From Clostridium tetanomorphum (lineage in GTDB: Bacteria > Bacillota > Clostridia > Clostridiales > Clostridiaceae), in NCBI RefSeq assembly GCF_017873215.1, contig NZ_JAGGKA010000010.1, positions 62,001-126,000 of the forward strand: a DNA stretch of 64,000 nucleotides. The letters run 5' to 3'. Positions 44,643 through 52,979 of this stretch are shown piece after piece. Positions within the stretch are counted from its first letter, which is position 1, and every line of letters begins with the position of its first letter. The position numbers and the translations under genes are program-made. Under the pieces are notes generated by a model, which was not told the origin of the DNA, searched no databases, and saw only the letters and a list, made by a program, of their open reading frames with translations.

Positions 44643-45272
44643 ATGCCAAAGAACACTTTTTTGAATTTACCTGAAGAAAAGAGACAAAGAATTTTAGAAG
44701 TGGCTATAGATGAATTTTCCAAAAATACTTTTAAAAATGCAAGTATATCTAAAATAGCTGAAAATGCAAATATATCAAAAGGAAGTGTATATCAATATTT
44801 CAAAGATAAGAAAGATTTATACAAATATGTTTTAGAAATATCTTCTGAGAAAAAAGTTGAATATCTAATGCAATGTATGCACAACATGGAGGATTTGAAT
44901 TTTATAGACATTATAAGAGAACTATATATTAAAGGAATAGAATTTGCTAAAGAAAATCCTAAATTAGCGGCTATAGGGAATAATTTTATTAAAGAAAATG
45001 ATATGAAATTTAAAGAGGAAATTTTAGGTATGGGAATGGAGAAAAGTAATAAGTTTTTTGAAGAACTTATTGAAAAAGCTAAAAGAAAAGGAGAGATAAA
45101 TTTAAATATAGATACTAAGGTAGGAGCATATATGATTTCTAGTTTAAATATAGCTATAATGGACTATTTACTTAGTTATATGAAATATGAAGATGTTATA
45201 GAAGATACTAAATCTCTTTTAGATAATGTAGATAAGATGTTATATATAATTAAAAATGGCTTTAAAGCTTAG
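44643..45272 (+). CDS. TetR-family repressor of the ABC exporter
   Basis: ATG 44643 follows ATGGAGGT; an in-frame ATG at 44607 falls inside an operator and has no site. The 209-residue protein has the TetR N-terminal helix-turn-helix (ISKIAENANISKGSVYQYFKDKKDLY, about residues 29-54) and a helical ligand-binding C-terminal domain. Twin operators upstream imply autorepression and control of the exporter genes, which start 14 bases downstream. The inducer is unknown; a toxic amphiphile or peptide is typical for this arrangement. Confidence 0.92.
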   Translation: MPKNTFLNLPEEKRQRILEVAIDEFSKNTFKNASISKIAENANISKGSVYQYFKDKKDLYKYVLEISSEKKVEYLMQCMHNMEDLNFIDIIRELYIKGIEFAKENPKLAAIGNNFIKENDMKFKEEILGMGMEKSNKFFEELIEKAKRKGEINLNIDTKVGAYMISSLNIAIMDYLLSYMKYEDVIEDTKSLLDNVDKMLYIIKNGFKA

Positions 45273-45286
45273 AGGGAAGGAAATTT

Positions 45287-46141
45287 ATGATTGAAGTGAA
45301 AAATTTATATCATTCCTATTTTAAAAATGGAAGCTATGCTATAAAAGATTTAAATTTTTATATAAAACCGGGAGAAATATTTGGATTTTTAGGGCCTAGC
45401 GGTTCTGGAAAATCTACTACACAAAATATTCTTATAGGACTTTTACCATTGCAAAGAGGAGAGATTTTAATAAATGGAAAAGATATAAGTGAAAGCGGGA
45501 AAAATTTATTTAATTATATAGGAGTTTCTTTTGAAAAACCTAATGTATATAAGAAACTTTCTGCATTAGAAAATTTACAGTTTTATAAAAGTATGTTTAA
45601 AGTACCTACAGAGGATCCCATGAAACTATTAAAAATGGTTGGACTTGAGAAAGATGCACATAAAAAAGCAGGGGAATATTCAAAAGGAATGCTACAAAGA
45701 TTGGTATTTGCAAGATCTATGATAAATAATCCTAAAATATGGTTTTTAGATGAACCTACTTCAGGATTAGATCCTACTACTACAAGTGTTATAAAAGATA
45801 TTATAAAGGAAAAACAAAAAATGGGAACTACTATATTTTTAACCACTCATAATATGCATATTGCAGAAGAATTATGTGATAGGGTAGCATTTATAACTAA
45901 TGGAGAATTAAGGACTATGGACTCACCTAGAAATCTTAAACTAAAATATGGAGAAAAGCTTGTTACTGTAGAATATAGAGAAGATAAAATTTTAAAAAGA
46001 GAAACCTTATCTTTGACTGATGAAAAACAAAAACTTAGAATAAATGAGCTTATATTAAAAGCTAGTATAGAAACAATTCATACTCAGGAAGCTACTTTAG
46101 AGAAAATATTTATAAAAGTTACAGGTAAGGAGTTGAAATAG
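45287..46141 (+). CDS. ABC transporter ATP-binding protein
   Basis: A 284-residue ABC ATPase: Walker A GPSGSGKST (36-44), signature YSKGMLQRLVFARS, Walker B IWFLDEPTSGLD, and the H-loop in LTTHNMH. The C-terminal ~65 residues form the extra domain usual in drug- or antibiotic-export ATPases. It powers the ABC-2 permeases at 46143 and 49044. The stop codon is one base before the next start. GAGGGAAGG precedes ATG 45287. Confidence 0.94.
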   Translation: MIEVKNLYHSYFKNGSYAIKDLNFYIKPGEIFGFLGPSGSGKSTTQNILIGLLPLQRGEILINGKDISESGKNLFNYIGVSFEKPNVYKKLSALENLQFYKSMFKVPTEDPMKLLKMVGLEKDAHKKAGEYSKGMLQRLVFARSMINNPKIWFLDEPTSGLDPTTTSVIKDIIKEKQKMGTTIFLTTHNMHIAEELCDRVAFITNGELRTMDSPRNLKLKYGEKLVTVEYREDKILKRETLSLTDEKQKLRINELILKASIETIHTQEATLEKIFIKVTGKELK

Positions 46142-46142
46142 T

Positions 46143-47186
46143 ATGAAAAGTTTTTTTGGACTGCTTAAAAAGGATTTTAAAATAGCATATAGAAATTATT
46201 TTTTTCTTATAATAGCTATAGTAGCAGGTATATTAATAGTTGTAACAAACTTTTTTATACCTAAAAAGGCTAGTATAGACTCAAATATTATATATATGAT
46301 GGAAGAAGAAAATATAGGAAGTCTAAATAAACTCAATAATTACTTTAGCAAAACACAGGGAAGTAGAAGGGTAAATTGTAGGGATGAAGTTATAGATATA
46401 ATGAGAAAGGATAAGAACAGTATAGGTATAATACTGAAAGAGACTCAAGGAAAGATAAATGCTGAACTTATAATGCAAGGTTATGAAAGTGAGCAAAGTA
46501 AAAGAGCTATAGCTTTATCTTTAGAATCTTTATTACAGGAAAAACATACAGTAAATTACAATATTGAAAATGTAGTATTAGGTAGCAAGGAAGGTTTGAA
46601 GGACATTTCTTTTAATAAGGCTATGGTTCCTATTATGATATTAAATGAGTCTGTAATGCTTGCATTTATTCTTATTGTTGCACTAATATTTATGGAGAAA
46701 GAAGAAGAAACAACGAAATCATATGGCGTAAGTCCAGGTGGAATTGGTATATATCTTTTTTCTAAGATATCACTTATGGCATTTTTAAGTATAATATCTA
46801 CTATAATAATTACTATTTTTACAGTAGGTTTTAAGGTGATGTGGATACCTTTATTCATTACAATAATAGTAAGTAGTATATTTAGTTCTACATTAGCCAT
46901 GCTTATAGGAAGTTTTTTTGATAATATATCAAAAGCAATGATATGGATATTAGGTATAAGTTTATTTCTTACAGCTCCTATTGTTTCATATTTTATGCCA
47001 AGCTTTTCACCAACATTTGTCACTTTAATACCAACTTATGATATGATGTTTGCCATTAGAGAAACTGTGTTTACCACAGGAAATTCAACAATTATATATA
47101 CAAATACAATTAAATTAGTTGTTATTGATATAATTTTATATTTATTGTCCTTAATCTATTATAAACGGAATTTATTAATGAAATAA
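46143..47186 (+). CDS. ABC-2-type permease, first subunit
   Basis: A 347-residue membrane protein with the ABC-2 exporter layout: one N-terminal span (about 17-37), a ~120-residue extracytoplasmic domain, then five or six spans (from about 172) to the end. It resembles the permease at 49044 in layout and in short motifs, suggesting the two form a heterodimer with the ATPase encoded upstream. The substrate is unknown. The IS110-family element follows directly and separates it from the second subunit. Confidence 0.88.
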   Translation: MKSFFGLLKKDFKIAYRNYFFLIIAIVAGILIVVTNFFIPKKASIDSNIIYMMEEENIGSLNKLNNYFSKTQGSRRVNCRDEVIDIMRKDKNSIGIILKETQGKINAELIMQGYESEQSKRAIALSLESLLQEKHTVNYNIENVVLGSKEGLKDISFNKAMVPIMILNESVMLAFILIVALIFMEKEEETTKSYGVSPGGIGIYLFSKISLMAFLSIISTIIITIFTVGFKVMWIPLFITIIVSSIFSSTLAMLIGSFFDNISKAMIWILGISLFLTAPIVSYFMPSFSPTFVTLIPTYDMMFAIRETVFTTGNSTIIYTNTIKLVVIDIILYLLSLIYYKRNLLMK

Positions 47187-47316
47187 GTAACAATATTTAA
47201 AATAAGATTAAGTAATGTTCGTTAGAAAATAAAGATGTTTTCTATCAAATGTTGCAACTATATTATACGAGTATTCCTGTAATAAAGAGTTTTAGGCTTT
47301 GAGATGAATAAAAAAA

Positions 47317-47372
47317 CCTGATATAAATATATTGTGTCAACCTGCAAAAGACAACAAATAATTTATATCAGG
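47317..47372 (+). promoter_or_regulatory. Hairpin reaching into the transposase ribosome site
   Basis: CCTGATATAAAT (47317-47328) pairs perfectly with ATTTATATCAGG (47361-47372), with an inner TTGTGTC/GACAACAA stem. The distal arm includes the first two G of the transposase GGAGG (47371-47375). It could damp translation from outside transcripts, a common way for insertion elements to limit transposase. It may alternatively be part of the element's end structure. Confidence 0.6.
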
Positions 47373-47384
47373 AGGTAAACTTAA

Positions 47385-48638
47385 ATGAATAACATAATAA
47401 TGATTCCCAATACTTTAATTCTAGGAATAGATATTGCAAAAGAAAATCACTATGGTCAATTTGTAGTGAATGGTGAATATATAAAAAAACCATTCCTAAT
47501 AAAGAATACCAAAGAATCTTTTGATTGTCTATTAGAAACAATAAAAGAATTAACAAATAAATATGGGACAGTTCATACTCTTGTAGGTATGGAGCCGACA
47601 GGCCATTATTGGAAAAATATCGCCTACTATTTAAAAAATAGAGGTATAAATATATGTTTAGTTAATCCTTATCATGTTAATAAAACAAAAGAATTAGAAG
47701 ACAATAGTCCTACTAAGAATGACAAAAAGGATGCCAAAATAATATCAAAACTAATCTATCAAGGACAATATCTTACATGTATGTTTGAAAAAGAAATATA
47801 TATTAATTTAAGATTGTGTAGTAATAATAGACAAGAATTAAAAAGGCAGCTAATTGCTGAAAAAGTAAGACTAATAGTGCTATTAGATGAATATTTTCCA
47901 GAACTCACAAGATTATTTTCAGATATATTAAGTAAATCTTCAATAGCAATTTTAAAATCCTGTCCTTTTCCGAAGGATATTTTAGATATTGGAATTGAAA
48001 AGCTTACACGGATTTTAAAAGATGCTACTAAAAATCGTGTTGGTTTGAAAAAGTCTATATTGGTATATGAGGTAGCTAAAAAATCAATAGGCGTACCCGT
48101 AGGGTTAGAAGGTGCAAAATATAGATTAGAGTTAGTTTTAAGGAAGTTAGAATGGCTTCAAAAAGAAATAGATGCAGTTGAAGAAATGATGAAACAATAC
48201 TTAGATAAAACCGGTTATGCTGACTTTCTATTAAGTATACAAGGCGTTGGAATAGTGACTGCTGCAAGTTTTTTAGCTGAGGTAGGAGATATATCTAAGT
48301 ATGATGACTATAAGCAAATTCAAAAAGTTGCGGGGCTAAATCTGAAAGAAACTAGTTCTGGCATGAAAAAAGGAAAAACTAAAATTAGTAAAAGAGGTAG
48401 ATCTAATTTAAGAAATATCTTATATCAAGCAGCTATGGTTATGGTTGCCAAAAATCAAGCATTTAGGGAAATTTATGAACATCTCACAAAAAGACAAGAT
48501 AATAAACTTACAGGAAAACAAGCAATAGTAGCGTTAAGTGTTAGACTTATTAAAGCCATGTACACTTTATGTACTAAAAAGTTGATGTACTCACATGATA
48601 AAGTTCATGGACTAAATAATTATCAACAAGTAGCTTAA
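47385..48638 (+). CDS. IS110-family DEDD transposase/recombinase
   Basis: A 417-residue protein with the N-terminal RuvC-like DEDD domain: D16 in LGIDIAKENH, E70 in VGMEPTGHYW, and D113/D116 in KNDKKDAK. The C-terminal Transposase_20 domain (QGVGIVTAASFLAEVGD, then AGLNLKETSSGMKKGK) holds the conserved Ser (324/325) used as nucleophile in this family, then ISKRGRSNLRNILYQA. All key residues and full length are present, so it looks functional. Members act with an element-encoded guide (bridge/seek) RNA. GGAGG is nine bases upstream, partly within the hairpin at 47317-47372. Confidence 0.95.
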   Translation: MNNIIMIPNTLILGIDIAKENHYGQFVVNGEYIKKPFLIKNTKESFDCLLETIKELTNKYGTVHTLVGMEPTGHYWKNIAYYLKNRGINICLVNPYHVNKTKELEDNSPTKNDKKDAKIISKLIYQGQYLTCMFEKEIYINLRLCSNNRQELKRQLIAEKVRLIVLLDEYFPELTRLFSDILSKSSIAILKSCPFPKDILDIGIEKLTRILKDATKNRVGLKKSILVYEVAKKSIGVPVGLEGAKYRLELVLRKLEWLQKEIDAVEEMMKQYLDKTGYADFLLSIQGVGIVTAASFLAEVGDISKYDDYKQIQKVAGLNLKETSSGMKKGKTKISKRGRSNLRNILYQAAMVMVAKNQAFREIYEHLTKRQDNKLTGKQAIVALSVRLIKAMYTLCTKKLMYSHDKVHGLNNYQQVA

Positions 48639-48684
48639 TAAGATATTTTAGGTTATATAAGTAATAAAAAATTGTTCTTTTAAA

Positions 48685-48850
48685 AAAGAGTAAGGTTAAG
48701 CACGTTCAGACCCCCATAAGGGCTTAAATGACCCAGTATACGAGGATTAACGCTAGCACCTGCTCTAAAATGCAGAACGAAGGAATGATAGAGGCACAAA
48801 TGTTGTGTACTCAGGGAGACATGGTAGGGTCAGCATTAGAGCTTTTTAGG
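48685..48850 (+). ncRNA. Candidate bridge RNA / seekRNA of the IS110-family element
   Basis: A non-coding stretch starting about 50 bases after the transposase stop codon is conspicuously G+C-rich: 65 of 140 bases (48701-48840) are G or C by hand count, against a far more AT-rich surround. It contains several possible stems: GCTCTAA (48762-48768) with TTAGAGC (48836-48842), extended by TGC/GCA around an AA bulge; TGACCC (48729-48734) with GGGTCA (48827-48832); and CACAA/TTGTG near 48795-48807. TTAGAGC is followed by TTTTT, a possible RNA 3' end. A guide RNA downstream of the transposase is the arrangement reported for the IS1111 subgroup. Identity is inferred from position and composition. 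Confidence 0.55.
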
Positions 48851-49043
48851 TGAATACCTTCAAATTATTGGTAAATGTGAACCTCTAATGGGGCTGTCTA
48901 CTAAACTCCAGTAAAATAAAGCTATATATTCAATATAATTCTAAATATCTACTAAGTTTGCTTTATAATATAAATTGAAATTCTGTGAAAACAAGAGAAT
49001 ATTAAAGAAAATATTAAATTATTGAGGTAGGAGGGATAATATT

Positions 49044-50039
49044 ATGAATAGGATGTTTTCTATATTTAAGAGAGACTTAATTAGCAGCTTTAGAGAATTT
49101 CTTTTAATCTACATTATATTAATTCCAATAATTCTTGCAATTGCATTACGTTTTTTTATTCCTAGTATTAACTCTGTTTCTTTTAAGTTTGCTATTGATA
49201 AAAATATGGATAATAAGATTATAGAACAATTTAAAGATTATGGTAGTATAGAATTATTTGATGGAAGAGAAGAAATAAAGGGTAGAGTGAAAAAAGTTGA
49301 TGATGTCATTGGAATTATGCAAAAGGATAAAGATAATTTTATAGTTATAATGGAAGGAAATGAAAAAGAAAGCTCTAAATTTATTCCTCAGCAAATAATA
49401 AGAAGTATTAATAAAAAAAGTAATGAATCTATAGTGAAAATTAGTAATATAGAAACTAAAATATCTTTAGTTGCAGTATATGGAGCGAGTTCTATTATAT
49501 TGATGGCAATTGTGTTTTCAGGTGTTATTGTAGGTTTTAATATTATAGAGGAAAAAGAACTAGGCACAATAGGTGCATTAAATACCACACCTATGACAAG
49601 CATAGATTTTATTTTAGGGAAGAGTATAATTGGGTTTATTCTACCTATTATTGAAAGTTTCATAATATTATGGATTTTAAATATGATGTCTTTAAATATT
49701 GGTATGATGATTGTAATTACTTTAACTAGTTCTTTAATATCTATATTATTTGGATTTCTTATAGGAGTTTTTAGTAGTAATCAAATAGCTGGTGTTGCTA
49801 ATATGAAACTTTTGCTTATATTAGTATCTGCATCGTATGTTGGGGCAATACTACTTCCTAAAAGTAAACAAGGATTTTTATATTGGTCCCCATTATATTG
49901 GAGTAGTTTAGGATTAAATTCAGTTATTATGAATACAGCTAATTGGAATGATGTTCTAAATTATAGTTTTTGGATTTTAGCTTTAACATTAGTTATATTT
50001 TTAGTTTGTAGAACAAAAATAAAAAATACATTAATTTAA
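49044..50039 (+). CDS. ABC-2-type permease, second subunit
   Basis: A 331-residue membrane protein with the same plan as the permease at 46143: a span at about 15-35 (REFLLIYIILIPIILAIALRFFIP), an extracytoplasmic domain, and six C-terminal spans beginning around 145. It has its own strong site (GTAGGAGGG). It is separated from the ATPase and first permease by the IS110-family element, so its transcription now depends on readthrough or a promoter in the element's right flank. The 48851-49043 gap is AT-rich without an evident promoter pair. Confidence 0.86.
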   Translation: MNRMFSIFKRDLISSFREFLLIYIILIPIILAIALRFFIPSINSVSFKFAIDKNMDNKIIEQFKDYGSIELFDGREEIKGRVKKVDDVIGIMQKDKDNFIVIMEGNEKESSKFIPQQIIRSINKKSNESIVKISNIETKISLVAVYGASSIILMAIVFSGVIVGFNIIEEKELGTIGALNTTPMTSIDFILGKSIIGFILPIIESFIILWILNMMSLNIGMMIVITLTSSLISILFGFLIGVFSSNQIAGVANMKLLLILVSASYVGAILLPKSKQGFLYWSPLYWSSLGLNSVIMNTANWNDVLNYSFWILALTLVIFLVCRTKIKNTLI

Positions 50040-50083
50040 TATTAAAAAAGGCTAATTTTTGGCAAATTTGAGGGGGAATAAAA

Positions 50084-51159
50084 ATGAACGAAATTAGAAT
50101 TAAAAGAGTGTTAAAAGAAATGGAAGAAAAAAATATACTGCAAATTATAATTTCAGATCCAGCTTCAATTTTTTATTTAACAGGAAAGTGGATTCATCCA
50201 GGAGAAAGACTTTTAGCTCTTTATCTTAATATAGATGGAAATCACAAATTGTTTATAAATGAATTATTCCCAGTGTATGAGGATTTAGGGGTGGAAAAGG
50301 TATGGTTTAATGATACTAAGGATGGAGTTCAGATAATTTCTCTATATATAGATAAGAATAAAACTATAGGAATAGATAAAAACTGGTCAGCTCGCTTTTG
50401 TTAAGACTTATGGAATTAAGTCCAAATGCTACATTTATTAATGGATCCGAAATTATAGATAGAATTAGAATGTATAAAGACGAAGAAGAAAAGAATGTTA
50501 TGAGAATGGCTTCTAATTTAAATGATAAGGCTATGGAAAAGCTTATTAAATCTATTAAAATGGATCTTTCTGAAAAGAATATGGCAAATATATTATCTAA
50601 TATATATGAAGAATTGGGAGCGGAAGGGTTTTCGTTTTCTCCAATAATAGCTTATGGTGCTAATGGAACAGATCCACATCATGAATTAGACAATTCAACT
50701 CTTAAAGAAGGGAATAATATAATACTAGATATAGGGTGTAAATATAGGTCCTATTGTTCAGATATGACTAGAACAGTGTTTTATAAATATGTACCGGATA
50801 ATAGCAAAAAAGTGTATAACATAGTTTTAGAGGCTAATAAAAGAGCCATACATAAGGTTAAACCAGGAGTAAAGTTTTGCGATATAGATTGGGCCGCTAG
50901 AGAATATATTGAGAAAGCTGGATATGGAAAATATTTTAATCATAGAACAGGACACTCTATTGGCATAGATGTACATGATTTAGGAGATGTGTCTTCTGTA
51001 AACACTGATATAGTGAATCCAGGTATGATATTTTCTATAGAGTCAGGAATATATATTCCTGGAGAAGTGGGAGTATGAATTGAGGATTTGGTTTTAGTTA
51101 CAGATGATGGATGTGAAGTTTTAAATAAGTATAATAAGGAAATTACTATAATAGATTAA
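50084..51159 (+). pseudogene. Xaa-Pro peptidase (M24 family), broken by frameshift and nonsense codon
   Basis: The N-terminal frame (50084-50404) runs SDPASIFYLTGKWIHPGERLL and stops at TAA 50402. The rest continues in another frame from about 50398: inserting one T in TTTT (50396-50399) restores SARFLLRLMELSP. The M24 metal-site pieces are present: DIGCKYRSYCSDMTRT, HRTGHSIG and SIESGIYIPGE. Then TGA at 51076-51078 stands where an Arg codon (AGA) is expected (GVxIEDLVLVT), and the frame resumes to TAA 51157-51159. The last metal ligand (Glu of IED) lies beyond the stop codon. Two independent lesions make this a genuine pseudogene. Start ATG 50084 has GAGGGGG. Confidence 0.9.
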
Positions 51160-51301
51160 AAAGAGCTAAATGTTTTTTAAAAAGAATAAATAATAAATTA
51201 ATGAAAATTTTCTTCTGTTATTCTGCAGGAAATCTTTAATCTAAAATTTTTACTAATACAATGAAGAAAAATTATTCATATCTATTATTTATTCTTTATA
51301 T

Positions 51302-52660
51302 TTAAAATAAAAAGTGTGCAATTAGTGCAATAATAGGTAAAGTTATAAGGGTACGCTGAAGGAAAATTATTATTAAGTCCTTCATACTTACAGGTATTTT
51401 AGATCCTATTAAAAGTCCACCTACCTCAGACATATAGATTAATTGAGTAACTGATACACAAGCTATTACAAATCTTGTTAATTCACTTTTAATTGTAGCT
51501 CCTATAACTGTTGGTAAGAACATATCAGCAAAGCCTACAACTAGAGTTTGAGATGCTTCCTTTGCTTCAGGTATTTGTAAAAGATTTAATAATGGTATAA
51601 AGGGTAATCCTAACCATTTAAATATAGGAGTATATTCAGCTAATATTAAAGCAAAAGTTCCCATAGCCATAACCACAGGAGTTACACCTAAAAGCATATC
51701 TAATACATTTTTAAAGCCTTGTACTAAAAAATCCATTAAACTAGTATTTTCACTAGATTTTATTAATGCTTTTTCTAATCCCCATTTAAAAGGAGTATAA
51801 TTTTCAGGAATTGTTTCTGATGTAGCTTTTTTAACATCATTATAATAACTATCAGGTTTTTTTGATAGAGGAGGAATTCTTGGTGCTATTATAGCTACCA
51901 CAAATCCAGATAAAGTAACAGTTAAGTAAAATGGTATAAAAAGATGTTCAAGATTTACTTGAGAAATAACAACCAAGCTGAAAGTTATAGACACAGCTGA
52001 AAAGGTTGTACCAATAACTGCAGATTCTCTTTTACTGTAGTAACCGTCCTCATATTGTTTGCTCGTAAGCATTACACCTACAGTTCCATCTCCAAGCCAA
52101 GATGCAATACAATCTATAGAAGAACGCCCTGGTAAAGTAAAAATAGGACGCATAATTTTTGTTAATAATATACCGAAAAATTCCAGCAATCCATAATTTA
52201 AAAGCAAGGGTAAAAACATACCTGCGAAAATGAATACTGAAAATAAAATTGGAAGTAAACTATTTAAAAGAAGACCTCCTGTAGCTTCTGACCATACCCA
52301 TTTAGGTCCTATTTGAAAAAATGTAAAAATTGCAAAAAATGCTCCAAATATTCTAGCCACAAACCACATATTAGAAACGTTAAACAATTGGTTTAAAAAT
52401 TTATTATTTAGAATTGATGCTGGTTTAAAAACTTTAGTTATGATGCTACCTATAGAAGTTATACATATTATTAAGGTCATAATCATTGGCAGTATACTTT
52501 CAAGACTTTTTAATACAAATTTTGAAAGTATTGCTATAGGTATAGTTATTTCCCCATTGTAAGGAATGGGAAGCATAAAAAGAAATACACCAATTAAAGA
52601 AGGTATTAAGAATTTAAATAAATTTTTTACTGAATAATTAACATTTAGTTCCTTTTCCAT
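51302..52660 (-). CDS. YjiH-family membrane protein (nucleoside-recognition/gate domain)
   Basis: The start is taken at minus-strand ATG 52660 with GGAGGT just upstream; a longer in-frame start at 52720 lacks a site. The 452-residue protein has about ten spans. YjiH-like motifs include LIPSLIGVFLFMLPIPYNGE, GRSSIDCIASWLGDGTVGVMLTSKQYEDGYY and the gate-type region FADMFLPTVIGATIK. These proteins are presumed transporters for unknown substrates and relate to nucleoside-recognition domain proteins. Convergent with the M24 pseudogene; divergent from the redox operon. In clostridia such proteins can neighbour peptidases, but nothing shows a link here. Confidence 0.82.
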   Translation of the reverse strand: MEKELNVNYSVKNLFKFLIPSLIGVFLFMLPIPYNGEITIPIAILSKFVLKSLESILPMIMTLIICITSIGSIITKVFKPASILNNKFLNQLFNVSNMWFVARIFGAFFAIFTFFQIGPKWVWSEATGGLLLNSLLPILFSVFIFAGMFLPLLLNYGLLEFFGILLTKIMRPIFTLPGRSSIDCIASWLGDGTVGVMLTSKQYEDGYYSKRESAVIGTTFSAVSITFSLVVISQVNLEHLFIPFYLTVTLSGFVVAIIAPRIPPLSKKPDSYYNDVKKATSETIPENYTPFKWGLEKALIKSSENTSLMDFLVQGFKNVLDMLLGVTPVVMAMGTFALILAEYTPIFKWLGLPFIPLLNLLQIPEAKEASQTLVVGFADMFLPTVIGATIKSELTRFVIACVSVTQLIYMSEVGGLLIGSKIPVSMKDLIIIFLQRTLITLPIIALIAHFLF

Positions 52661-52893
52661 AGTTACCTCCAAACCCCTTTTTTTATTAATATTTATACAG
52701 CGACATTCATTATAATGCATAAGAATGAATTTATCAAGGTATTATTATTAAAAAATGAATTTAAATTTGCTTTTGTTTAAAAATTTAATGAAACAATATA
52801 TAGTATTTAATTAAGAATATTTAAAGTAATTTAGAGGAAAAATACTTATGATTATTTATAAGTACATTGAATAAAAAAATAATAAAGATACTA

Positions 52894-52945
52894 TTGACAG
52901 CGTAAGAATATTATACTAATATATATTTAAAGATAATAATTATCA
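52894..52945 (+). promoter_or_regulatory. Redox operon promoter with Fur/PerR-type box
   Basis: TTGACA (52894-52899), 17 bases, TAATAT (52917-52922). AGATAATAATTATCA (52931-52945), covering the expected start point, matches the Bacillus Fur 7-1-7 box TGATAATNATTATCA at all but the first fixed base, and the PerR box TTATAATNATTATAA at 11 of 14. A FUR-family repressor is therefore likely; peroxide control (PerR) makes the most sense for the genes. The remaining ~230 bases of this divergent gap are AT-rich. Confidence 0.65.
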
Positions 52946-52979
52946 AATACTAATATATATTAATTGAGTGGTGTTTAAT

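Larger units (their letters stand above)
47264..48900 (+). mobile_element. IS110-family insertion element (ends approximate)
   Basis: A DEDD transposase gene (47385-48638) with flanking non-coding DNA sits between two ABC permease genes that elsewhere would be adjacent. IS110-family elements lack terminal inverted repeats and target duplications beyond the core, so the ends cannot be read directly. The given limits are estimates: the left from a 12-base near-match to the non-coding tail (47264-47275 vs 48737-48748), the right from where G+C-rich sequence stops. The short left side and the long, structured right side fit the IS1111 subgroup. Insertion lies between genes, so it may reduce expression of the distal permease without breaking a frame. 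Confidence 0.75.

Noticed and set aside
46556-47023. 155-codon minus-strand open frame.
   Set aside because: It lies wholly inside the permease gene on the opposite strand, with no ribosome site and residue use typical of an antisense shadow of hydrophobic codons.
50396-50404. Programmed frameshift in the M24 peptidase gene.
   Set aside because: The T-run is short, no stimulator is seen, and a second, unrelated nonsense codon at 51076-51078 makes simple pseudogenisation the better reading.
51076-51078. In-frame TGA as a selenocysteine codon.
   Set aside because: The position corresponds to an Arg in M24 peptidases, no downstream selenocysteine-insertion stem is evident, and the gene is already frameshifted.
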